A stretch of DNA of 64,000 nt from Xiphydria camelus (Eukaryota > Arthropoda > Insecta > Hymenoptera > Xiphydriidae): contig OY783194.1 of assembly GCA_963678675.1 (NCBI GenBank), positions 22,484,278 to 22,548,277 of the forward strand. Direction: 5' to 3'. Shown here piece after piece: positions 32,701-44,700 of this stretch (position 1 is its first letter; each line of letters opens with the position of its first letter). The translations under genes were made by a program, and so were the position numbers. The notes beneath the pieces are model-generated. The model was not told the origin of the DNA and searched no databases. It saw only the letters and a program-made list of their open reading frames with translations.

Positions 32701-35700
32701 CGTGGCCGTGTGTGTGTGGCTGGTGCTGTGAGCGTCGTGGCCGTGTGCGTGAGCGCTGGTGTGGCTGGTGTTGGCTGAGAGCGTCGTGGCCGTGTGCGTG
32801 TGGTTGGCTCTGCTTCCGGATGAAGGTGTCCTATCATGGGAGTTCCTTGGTCCAGAAGGTATGCTGCAGGAATGATGATCTTCTCCGCTGCATCACGTCG
32901 GGGTCACCACTTTGGCGAAAAGAGCGATCGCCATGTTATCGGCGGAGCGTTTCGTCCCGGAGTCGGCCTGTGGACTCGTCAGTAAGGCTAGGCCGACTCC
33001 TGCCTTAGACGCTCTGTGTGCTCTGTCCTCCGTGGTTGTCGAACAGCTTCGGTCTTATGTAGAAACGTACTCGTGTTCGACCACTAGTGAGAAAGGCAGC
33101 GCCATCTGGTGGCGGGCCGCTACACGAGCCGTGTTTCCGAAACTTGTATGATTATTTCTCATCACTTCTACACATTATTTACCATTATTTACAAATTCAG
33201 TTAATTTCGAGGTTAGACGCTTCGATCTCCCGAATTGACAGTTCCCGGGAAATCAGACGTTTTACACTTTTCGCTCTCGAAACACGGCTCGTAAGAACGC
33301 AGCGCACTCTTCTGAAGCCAACTCTAACTACAGCACCGTTCCAAGCACTACCAAAGTCAAATGCCAGGGAAATTCAAATACTTGCGTTATCCACGGGACA
33401 TACTGTATACAGGGTGACATTTTGAAAACTTGCCACCCCAATATCTCAGAAAGTTGCAGAGATTTTCTAAAAAACGAAAATACGGTTTTGGCAGTGGAGA
33501 GGGGGAACCAAAATGACATAATCGGAGACGCACCCCCTCCAACCCCCTTAGGGGGTAGCCACCCCAACTTTGTAATCTTAAATAGCAACCCCCCATGTGT
33601 GATACAGCGTTGGAAAGCTCTTTAAAAATTCCTTACAGCAACAACAAATTTTGGTACCTTTCGATGAGCAGTTTTCGCGCAAATCGAGAAAGAAACTGCC
33701 AGAAGTAAGTTTTGTCAATTCTAGGATGTCCGGGAAAAAGAGTATAAGTCAAAGTCGCCTACCAAAACACTTCTACAATTTTCTTCTACTTTCCTAGAGA
33801 TATTTGTGTGCTACATGCACTTAACGGTTTTTATGAGAAGTGTTATTTTCATTTTATACATTTTTTCCACAGTTTGTGTTTCAATATAAACAAATAAAGG
33901 TGTTTTCTGAGCAATACCATTTTTTGACTTGTACTCTTTTTCCCGAGCATCCTAGAAATTATTTATTAAAGGTCAATTATGTTACAATAAATTTTCGAAG
34001 CGATTTCCATCATCTGATCTTACTCCCTGCGATTTCTTCTTATGGGGATATCTGAAATCTGTTGTTTTTCAAACTCAACCAGCAAGCATTAACCAACAAC
34101 AACAACATTAAGAACAACATTTGAAAAAGTTCGAAAAATCAATGGAAATCATTTCGAAAATTTATTGTAACGTAATTGACCTTTAATAAATAAATTGACA
34201 ACTTACTTCTAGCAGTTTCTTTCTCGATTTGCGCGAAAACTACTCATCGAAAGGTACCAACATTTGGTGTTGTAAAGCATTTTTAAAGAGCTTTCCAACG
34301 CTGTATCACACATGGGGGGTTGCTATTTAAGATTACAAAGTTGGGGGGGCTACCCTTAAGGGGATTGGAGGGAGTGTGTCTCCGATTATGTTATTTTGGT
34401 TCCCCCTCTCCACTGCCGAAACCGTATTTTTTGTTTTAGAAAATCTCTTTAATTTTCTGAGATATTGGGGTGGCAAGTTTTCAAAATGTCACCCTGTATA
34501 AGTAAGCTCTCAGCATATTCTTAGATCAAAATATTGATTTATAATCAAAAGTTATCGTCAAAAAGCCAAAAAACGAAAATATTTTTTATCTCGAGAACTA
34601 CTGGACTGATGTGGCACAGCAAAATATATGTTATGTACCATCATGTAGCTATATTATTAAAAAATTTTCGGATTGTTTCGCCCATAAATAAAGTAAAACA
34701 AGTTTCAATTTTTCAATAATTTTTTTTTGGCATATTAAAAATAACCTCCGCCGTTTTTTTTATATAGATTCAAGCGTGTGATTAAACTATGACATAATTT
34801 TTACAAGATGATTGGTATGGGGTGCATAGATTTAAGATTCTTCTAACCTCTTTTATATGGTGCAACAAGTCGAAATAAATTAATGAAAATGAAATAAATT
34901 ATTTTTTGCTATATTAACAAATTCATGTCTTTTGGTAAAATATGTCGTTTATCCTAATTTATTTGAACCCCACTTATGCAAACGAACGTAAATTCGAATT
35001 TGTTTAATATTATATTTTATTAGGTGTACAACTTTGCTTCCGCCGTTTTTCTAATGCAATAGATAGCAAAAAATGGCGGAAGCAAACTTGTATACCTTTA
35101 ATAATACCTTAACAGTTTGAATAGAAATAATTACTTTACAAACAATAGTATTTATTTATAATTACTCATTACTAACGAGAATACAATTTACTACATGTAA
35201 TATACGTACACATAAATCGAAATTAAATAAAATTAAAGGTATTATTTCATGAACTCTCTGACATAGAAACTTCGTTTTAATCTGACAAATAATAAATAAT
35301 TGAAGCTACATATATTGGAACACGAACCGACCGTTCTTTTGCCGTTTGCGTATCTCCCGCAGTATCCATTCTAATAGATACCGCTATACCTCAAATACTG
35401 AGTCAACTTTGTAAAGGGGAGAAATAACGAATTCAATAGATGACCGATCCGGAGAACCTAATACCTGGCTTATCAGGGTTAGAAAGTCGCTACCCACACA
35501 ATCTTGCATTACTGTTAGATATAAGCTTATTAAGGAGGATCCTCAGTATTTTTACGAAAAATGAATGCAATGATGTACAGCTTTGAACTTTTGAGGATAT
35601 ATTCATTAATTAGTTCTCAATAAATCCTCAAAATTTCAAAGAGACTTACCGTACGCATTTTCGAGAAAAAATAATAATAAAAACTTCCGGGGTAGAGAAA

Positions 35701-38700
35701 GAAAAATTGCAACGATTGACGGAAAAACTTGATTTAGAAATACATTCTTAGAAAGTTAAATTTTATATTTCCATAATAAAAATGCCCACTAACCATTCTA
35801 ACTTTTGGGCAAGAATGAAAAAACCATCAGGTAATCTAGAATTTACTTTGAATGAGATAGAAATGGCGGTGAGACTTGGCAACGGCTCAGTTGAACTCCC
35901 TTGAGGCGCTTTGCGCATGCGCTGGAACACTGAGCGGGCACTTGCAGGCACTTTTCTTAATAAATTTTCCTTTTACTCGGGACTGTCCTTGATGCTCCAT
36001 CGCGTTCTTCAAATTTTTCTCTTCATAAAATAACAATGTACTTCACTTGCTTGCACTCGTAAACACAGGACATAACCTCACTAACATATGACTTGTCATC
36101 ACAACCGCGCAAGTTTCGATGGTAACGTTCCGATTTTACCGACTAGACCAATACCAACCACTTATTCCAAAAAAGCGTGGTTGCCAAGTTTATTCAATAA
36201 ATCTAATTCATTTATAAAATTCGGAATTAATAATTTGTCAATTGGAAAAATAAAATCCAAGGTGCCAAACTCAATGATAATCGAAAGAAACTATTTCAGA
36301 AGGTTTTCCGTAAGAATCATTGCATTTTTTAAAGTTAAAATTTTATTTCTACAAGTTGCAGCTGACTGTCGGCACCTTTGAAGTTTACCCCCACTCCTTG
36401 TTCGTCAATGTAATGTAATGCAATGTAGTGTCATGTAACATGTATACAGTATGTTCCGTAGCAAACGCCTGTGTTTGAACTTTCCTGACATTTGACTTCG
36501 GTAGTGGTTGGGATTGTGCTCTAGTCATTTATAGTTAAAGTTGGCTTCAGAAGAGTGCGCCAACTCTAACTATAAATGACTAGAGCACCATCCCAACCAC
36601 TACCGAAGTTAAATGTCAGGGAAGTTCAAACACAGGCGTTTACCACGGAACATACTGTACAGTAACGATAGGTACTCTTAGGGCCGGTTTTACCAACACG
36701 GTATAAATGCGATATAGCGCTATACTGAGAATAACCAGCAATAAGCCTTATGGTTATATATATATTCTCAGTATAGTGCTATACCACGTTTATACCTGTT
36801 GGTAAAACCGGCCCTTAGTATTCAAGTCGAAAAAGATGGTTGGAAGCGCAGAAAAGTACCGTTTCAACAAATAACCTCATCTAATTTGTTAGATTTTTCC
36901 GAAATAACTGAAAAAGTTTTGAAAATATTGTTTACGGGTACTTATTAATATTCTCAAGCCATTTCCTATTTAGCAGAGATGATACATAATAACAATACAA
37001 TTAATATTCATTATTTGAAAGACAATTCAAGCATTTTTAAATTCCAAGTTCAATCACGACATGTAAACCGTAAAGAATATCGCGGTTTTATTGAATGTAA
37101 ACCTGATTCTATCGGTTATTCCGGGATCTTACGATACATATGCGAGTGTGCAAATGGCAAAAGAACGGTCTTGTTGTTGTTCCCATATACTCGTAGCTTC
37201 AATTATTTATTATTTGTCATTTACGCGGCATCAAACAAAGCTTATTAAGGTATTTCCTCTCCAAAACCACTTTTCTGTAAATTTATTTGAAATTTTGGTC
37301 AAATAGAGATTGAGGTATTCTGCACCTCCTCTAATTTTTTCAGATTTTTTAAAGGTGTAGTTTAATTGTTATTCATGTTTTTTGAAAGACACTTTTATAC
37401 GCATTCCCTATACTCAAGCCATAAAAATGACACATTTTTACTTTTTTATGGAAAAATGTTCTGTAAATATTTTTGAAAAACTAGATGGAGAGAAAAAATA
37501 AGAAATTTTGTAACAAAAACAAACCTCAAATTCAGGTTTTATTAAAGAACGATTGGCTTTCAAAGATTCGAAAAACTATTGAAATTCAATTGAGGTTGGG
37601 ATGAGGAGTAGCGATGTGGCAACACTGTACGATGCGTTCATCGTCGCCATTCCGTTAATACGTTTTTTTAAATCGCTGGCTTTAATAAATTTATTACCCT
37701 TCCATCTTAATCGTTTCAACATTTTTAATTTCGAAATAACGAATACTAACAAATACACGAGGTAACGACAAATTGTCGTCGCATAACCTGACTATGGTCA
37801 CGGTGTTGCCACATTCACTCGCGCTATTTTGCGTATGTGTAGAGGTACATCCATGCATACAGTGAGCCTGTGTGGGAGTACAGTCTTTACTAAATTTTTT
37901 TTCTAGAACGCTGTATACCGCCCTCTACTTATCTGAGTCCTCATGACCGAAGCTCGAGAAAATACCTTAATCCTGCAAAAACATTAAGCAAACTATTCCA
38001 TAAAGAAAATATTCTAACCACAATAAACCACGAAAGCGATAAAGATTAAAACCAAGTTTCTATGTCAGTTCATGAAATAATACCTTTAATTTGATTTAAT
38101 TTCGATTTATATGTACATATATTACATGTAGTAAGTTGTATTCTCGTTAGTAATAAGTAATTGTAAATAAATACTCTCTCTCTTATTTTTTAAAGTAATT
38201 ATTTCTATTCAAACTGTTAAGGTATTATTAAAGACTATTAGCATAAAAATTATAATTATTATAATAGGTGTACAACTTTGCTTCCGTCGTTTTTTCCTAT
38301 CTATTACATTAGGAAAACGGCGGAAGCAAAGTTGTACACCTATCTATATATATAAAAATGAATGTTTGTCTGTCTGTCTGTCTGTATGTCTCTTATGCCT
38401 TCCTAAACCGTTCATCCGATTGCGATGAAATTTTGGGAAATGGTTGGACGCATGCCCGCGATGGTTTCTGAGTTAGTAAATCTTATACAGGGTGTTCAAA
38501 AAGTCCCGGTATGGCCGATTATCTCAGCGGGAAAACATTTTAGAGAAAAATGTTTAATACAAAACTTCAAGGATTTTACCTTGGCTATCCATTGGTCGTA
38601 TTGGATTTGACCTTGACCGTGACCTTTAAGGTAATATCAAATGCCTTCCTAAACCGTTCATTTGATTGCGATGAAACTTTGGGGAATGGTTGGACTCATG

Positions 38701-41700
38701 CCCGCGAAGGTTTCTGAGTTAGTAAATCTTATACAGGGTATTCAAAAAGTACCGGTACGGATGATTATTATGCCTTCCTAAACCGTTCATCCGATTGCGA
38801 TGAAACTTTGGGGAATGGTTGGACGCATGCCCGCGAAGGTTTCTGAGTTAGCAAATTTTATAAAAGGTGTTCAAAAAGTACCGGTACTGATGATTATTAT
38901 GCCTTCCTAAACCGTTCATCCGATTGCGATGAAAAGTTGGGGAATGGTTGGACGCATGCCCGCGAAGGTTTCTGAGTTAGTAAATCTTATACAGGGTGTT
39001 CAAAAAGTACCAGTACTGATGATTATTATGCCTTCCTAAACCGTTCATCCGATTGCGATGAAACTTTGGGGAATGGTTGGACGCATGCCCGCGAAGGTTT
39101 CTGAGTTAGTAAATCTTATACAGGGTGTTCAAAAAGTACCGGTACGGATGATTATTATGCCTTCCTAAACCGTTCATCCGATTGCGATGAAAATTTGGGG
39201 AACAGTTGGACACATATCCACGAAGGTTTCTGAGTTAGTAAATCTTATACAGGGTGTTCACAAAAAGTCGAACTATACTTGACCTAAATTTGACCTCCGC
39301 TGACAATAAAGGTAACATGAAAAAAATGGTCAAGGACACATTTGAACGCGAAAAAAAATTAATTTGACCTTGATATAATCTTGAAGGTCATGGTCAAGGT
39401 CAAATCCAATATGACCATTGGGTAGCCCGGGAAAAATACTAAAAGTTTTGTATTACAAATTTTTCTATAAAATGATTTCCCGCTGAGATATTCAGCCGTA
39501 CCGGGACTTTTTGAAGGTCAAGTACAGTTCGGCTTCGTACCATGAAAACTATGGGCCCTATAAAAATTCTTTTTGATAGTAGGGTTTAGGATTTTTCCGT
39601 AGCTAACAATGTGGTGGACGGACAAAATCAATCCACAAGCTACCCGTGCGAAGCCGGGACGGGCTGCTAGTAAAATATAATAACCAATTCCAATTTACGT
39701 TCGTATTGCATAAGTGGGGTGCAAATAAATTGGAATAAACGACATATTTTACTAAAAGACATGAATTTGTTAATACAGCAAAAAGTACTTAATTGGTTTT
39801 ATTTCCATTAATTTTTTTTCGACTTGCACCATACCAATCACACATGCTTGGATCTATATAAAAAAACGGCGGGAGTGTTATTTTTAATATGCAAGACAAA
39901 TTATTGAAAAATTCAAACCTGTTGTTTTACTTTATTTATGGGCGAAACAATCCTATACTTTTTTAATAATATAGCTACATAATGGTGCATAACATATTTT
40001 GCTGTATAAATCAGTCGAGTAGTTCTTGAGATAAAAAATATTTTCGTTTTTTGGCTTTTTGACGATAACTTTCGATTAAATCAATATTTTGATCTAAACA
40101 TTTACTGAGAGCTTACTTATATATAAGCACAAAATATACCTGAATGAGAAAAAAATTCAAGCGGGGGCAGTTTTCATATTATGGTTATCCGGCTATACCC
40201 TTTTGAAATTAAATTTTGTTAAAAAGGGGGGCTAAGCACACAGTCAAATTTCTGAGACTCAGACAAATTTTTTTCAGCAAGGATCGGGTGGCTAATTTCA
40301 AATGTTTTTTTTCCATTTTACTTTAGCTTCTCACGTTTTACAAAAAGAAGAAATGAAATTCGTAAAAATCTTGATTTAGAGAGTTTAATCGGTTTGTAAA
40401 GTTTTTCTCAAAATCACGATATGCTAGTCATATTTTGCGTATGAATTCGCATTCAGTACCAAAAAATCTTACACCGGCATTGATTATCTTTTGTAATAAA
40501 TTTCGAACAAATATGTAATAAATAGCTGCTTCGAATTTTTCTTCTAAATTTTCTATTAAAACCTTGGTTTCCACAGGATTCTTTATCTCATCCACGATTT
40601 CTTTCCTTTTTTTGTCACTGCATCATATGATTCTTTGGTAAATTCGTATTTCAACGGTCTGCAATATCTAGTGGACGAGGGCCGCTATCCGAATTCCGAA
40701 TTATTAGGTGTACAACTCTGCTTCCGCCGTTTTCCTATAGATAGCCTACGAGAAAAACGGCGAAAACAAACTTGTACACCTAACAACTTTACCTACTAGA
40801 ATTTATATAACGTAAAAAATTGCAAATAGTTGCTGCTAAAATGTTTAGATCACTTAGATAAAGCCTTAAGGTATACGAAAATGCTAAAAACGAGGTGAGG
40901 TAAAGTGGGGTAATTTTTGTAGGTTAAATTCCCAAGATTTTTTTAAATGTGCATGTTTTTCTAAAGGTGTACAGCATATTATTTTACAAACAGTATATAC
41001 ACTTTGAACAGTGACCAAAGTCCTTATGAACGACCCAAATTAAACTGGATAAAAGGAAAAGTTGTACTTCTACCCTAACAATATGTACAAACATATGTGG
41101 CGAGGAGCTTTGCTTTTTCAAAAAGCGTCAAAACCTTGTTTTTAAGCTTTAAAGTATCTTTATTTATTTATTTTTATACAAGTTTGATTTAATCTTATTG
41201 CATTGTTGTTAATACGATAAATTAAGGTTTCTCGAGGGTTATACTAAAAATAGTGAGAAATGCTTGAAAATGATTGCATTCGGTAGAGATTGAAGTAAAA
41301 AAAAATTCAGTTAAATTTTCAAGTCTTATAAGAAGCTCGTTGCAAAGATTTTTGAATAACAAAATAACATGTGTTCTTATGGGTTATAACCAACAAACCG
41401 CGATATTTCTGAGAAAAATAATGAAAAAATTCTGAAATTTGTTGAACAGCAAGTTTAATGAACTAAAATCATCTATACCAATTTTCACGTTCATTAAGAA
41501 GCCCGTTATTTTTGTATTAATTGTTCTTTATAAATTTAACCTTTGATAAGTCAATGTGGCAACGTTGCATGACTTACAGATGCATGACCAGATGTTTTGG
41601 GCTCCATTTTTGAACTCATAGATACACACATACTACTGTACGTCAAACGTTGTTGCCAAATCGCACGAAGAACATACTTTAGAGTGTTACTGTACTTCAG

Positions 41701-44700
41701 TGGACTAACTTTTAGCAGGGAAAAAGCCCCTATACCGCTCGAGAAACCTTAAGATTTTTCGACTACTTCGATACGCAATGTTTGCAACTTTTTCTGTTTG
41801 AAATAGAAATTATCCATTGAATTTTTTATCTTTAGGGGAAAAAGAATTGCCATTAGATTTGCGAAATATCTATTATTTCCATCGTCGAATTTCTTTGAGT
41901 CAACGGATAAGTTTTTACTTTATGGAAACGTGTGGTTGCCTCTCAGCAATATTTTGTTTATTATGTCGGTGTAATCTGTAAAGAATGCAACGTGCTTCGA
42001 AGAAAAGCTTCTCAGATGATTCTCATTAACGGAGGAACGACGAATTATGTGTACAATGAAAGCAACTATTTGAAGAGAGAAGAGTAGGGAAAGACGAAGC
42101 AAGATTTTGCAAAAGAGTTTATCAATCATTTGAAATTTCATGCATCATTTTTATTTCTATCCGGGATACGCAGTTTGTAGAGCGATACATACGAATTGTT
42201 CTAGAACGAAGCGAAAGCTCGAGGACACGAAGGAAAAGCTCATCAAACTGGAGAGAGCACAGGCAGATTCCGCCGATCTGACGGCATTGAAGAAGGCGCT
42301 GCAAGATCTCGAGGAGGAGGAACGTAAGATTAAGGAAAAGGAGGACGAATTGAGGAAGAAAGAGAAAATGACTCCCTGGAACGTCGATACCATCGGTCAA
42401 GAAGGCTTTGCGAAGACTGTGATAAATACGAAGCCGGCTCGAAGGGACGATGACAGCGGTTTATCGGATGAGGAGAAGGAGCGGAGGATGAAGCAATTCG
42501 TCAAGGATAATGAGAAGAAGCTGAAGGAGTTCGGGATGTTGAGAAAATACGACGACAGCAAAAAGTTCCTCCAAGAGAATCCGCAAATAGTTTGCGAGAA
42601 TACCGCGAATTACTTGGTCATTTGGTGCATCAACTTGGAGATGGAAGAGGTGAGCACGAACTGTTATCGTAAAAGATAACAACTGTTCTCATCTCTTCTT
42701 CAGATACTTCTCGATTTTTTCTACCGAGTTACAAAGGTTCAAAAGTAACTCGTAAAAGCTATAGCTTGCAATAGGCTCGACGGCCAAACGAAGCAGATGA
42801 AATCCATTCGGCTCAAAATAAATTTCTGATATCTATACCTGCATACCGCTATAACCATCATTAATTACATTGGTTTAAAAAATTAGGCCTTTTTTTTCAT
42901 TACAAAAGAAACAATGTCGATTATACGAATTTGCCACATTGATCTAAATATTTTTTTTCGTTTCCATCTAGCACATCGCGTTTTTTTTGAAAACTGATAT
43001 CAAATGTCGAAAAAATCGCGTTTCCAGGAACTCCTGATTTCATTTTCTTTTTTTTTAACTAAACCTATTATCAAAATTTCGACATTTAATTGGAATCTAC
43101 AACAAAAATTTGGCTAGTACATCCAGTTTTTTAAAAGAATAAAGTTAAAAATCCCCTGAAACGCGATCTTTTCGACATCCAACCTCATTTTTTCTAAAGA
43201 ACGTGATGTGCTAGAGCATAACGGAAAACAGATTTAAAATCAGCCTGTTGAGATTTATATTAACGACTTTGTTTAATTTTTGATGTTTTTATTCAGCAAT
43301 GTTAGCGTTCGTAAAGCAGAAATCACCCGCATTTCTTTTCCAGAAACACGACCTGATGGAGCACGTAGCGCACCAGTGCATATGCATGCAGTACATCCTG
43401 GAGTTGTCCAAACAGCTTGACGTAGATCCGCGAGCGTGCATAAGTTCATTCTTCAGTCGAATCCAAATCGCGGAGGTGGAGTATAAACGTTCGTTCGACG
43501 ACGAGCTCAGCGCTTTCAAGGAGAGAATACGCAAGCGGTCCGCCGAGAAAGTCGCTGAAGCTCTTAAAGAGATCGAAGAGGAAGAGAAGAAAACTCGCCT
43601 CGGCCCGGGCGGTCTCGATCCCGTCGAAGTATTCGAAAGTCTTCCGGAGGTAACGTAATTCGCTATATCTAACGTAATTCGTTACGTTTTCATATAGGGT
43701 AGTGGTACGATTTTAGGAAAAATCATTTTTATGTAGGGTATTAAGACCTTTCAGCGACAGTTTTTGAAAAAACGTGATACTCGTGCTCAATCGCGAGAAA
43801 AAAAAAATATTAAAGTAACGCTACTTTGCGCGCTTAAATCTCTGTCGTGACGTCATTCAGACACCAGTGGCGCGCAATCTGCAGAGCTGGCACACCTGTA
43901 ATGTGTGATCAGAGGTTCTCAATTACTAGTTTACAGCTGAATGTCGTCAGGGCGCATGCGTCTCTAAGGCCTAAAGGCCATCACACGTGAAAAAACGTAA
44001 GCAGTAACAGTAAGGATTGACCAACCAGAAAGCCTGTTTAAGCATAATTCCGTAAGAATTATATTTCTGATTGGTCAATCCTTACTGTTACTGCTTACGT
44101 TTTTTCACGTGTGATGGCCTTAACTCAGACGGTGCGACTTTCCTGCGACCGTTTTGTCGCACTGCTGTCGAGAGTAGAACGGACGCGGCAAATCAGCATG
44201 GAGTCGCAGTAAAGCACTCAGACGGTGCGACTCGACGACAGTCGTCTCCGTTTACTCTCTACAGAGTGCGACCGTTTTGTCGCACTGCTGTCGCAGGAAA
44301 GTCGCGTCGTCTGAGTTAAGCGGGGTTCAGATGGGTGCGAAAGGCTTGCGGAGTGCGGAATGCGGAAACACCGTTAGCCAATAGAGAGTTTTTGGACTGC
44401 TAAATTGCACACCCAGGTTTTCGGTTATCGGTTATTGTGAGCATGCGCAGATTTATTCCCTTAACGTTAACACCACCTTGTTGAAATTAGTTTTTGATCC
44501 TCAAGAAGGTGTTACGTATAACGTAAGTGTAGCGGACTACACTATGCGTTCGTATAGGCACGCCCGGCAGCGGCGACCCTCGGAGACGTGGCCGCATTAT
44601 TTCACTTACACCCGGGGACACGAAATCTGTCGCTGATGACATTTTTTAAATGTTATTTTTAAACGTACTAACCAATGATTAATAATTCTCATGCTTTCAT

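Larger units (their letters stand above)
32120..33124. mobile_element. Miniature LTR retrotransposon-like element (TRIM-like)
   Basis: Two 214-bp direct repeats (32120-32333 and 32911-33124) start TTTGGCGAAAAGAGCG and end GCCACA or GCTACA. They look identical except for about one base. A 4-bp target duplication CGAG flanks the whole. The 577-bp interior has no gag or pol and is mostly GT-rich tandem repeats. The primer-binding site and polypurine tract are unconvincing, so TRIM is an interpretation. Confidence 0.65.
32002..33415. mobile_element. Mariner-like element split by a miniature LTR element
   Basis: The ends CAGTATGTCCCGTGG are flanked by TA on both sides, and the arms of about 120 bp match the intact copy at 10409-10805. 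The centre is replaced by the LTR-flanked insertion at 32120-33124. Confidence 0.75.
31928..40198. mobile_element. Large inverted-repeat element in Cdc37 intron 2, host of nested insertions
   Basis: The outer ends GTATAGCCGGATAACCATA are inverted at 31928 and 40198. The arms pair in order through 34500-35290 on the left and 38050-40140 on the right, once inserted elements are removed. A diverged inner stretch also pairs (35290-35420 with 37080-37220). Remnant coding near 36979-37306 suggests a decayed DNA transposon. Insertions within it are at 32002-33415, 33420-34496, 36447-36657, 36681-36814 and 38343-39670. The superfamily is not certain. Confidence 0.65.

Noticed and set aside
32100..32837. 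Long open frames on both strands through GT-rich DNA
   Set aside because: They follow the microsatellite and the 214-bp terminal repeats of the TRIM-like element, with low-complexity Cys/Val/His-rich translations and no family.
38395..39262. Regularly spaced repeats as a CRISPR-like array
   Set aside because: Units are about 129 bp, adjoin without unique spacers, and lie in a eukaryotic Helitron.
42140..42204. Upstream extension of the Cdc37 exon 3 frame from its first ATG
   Set aside because: The conserved protein joins exon 2 to exon 3 at the TTCTAG acceptor. The upstream codons are intronic.
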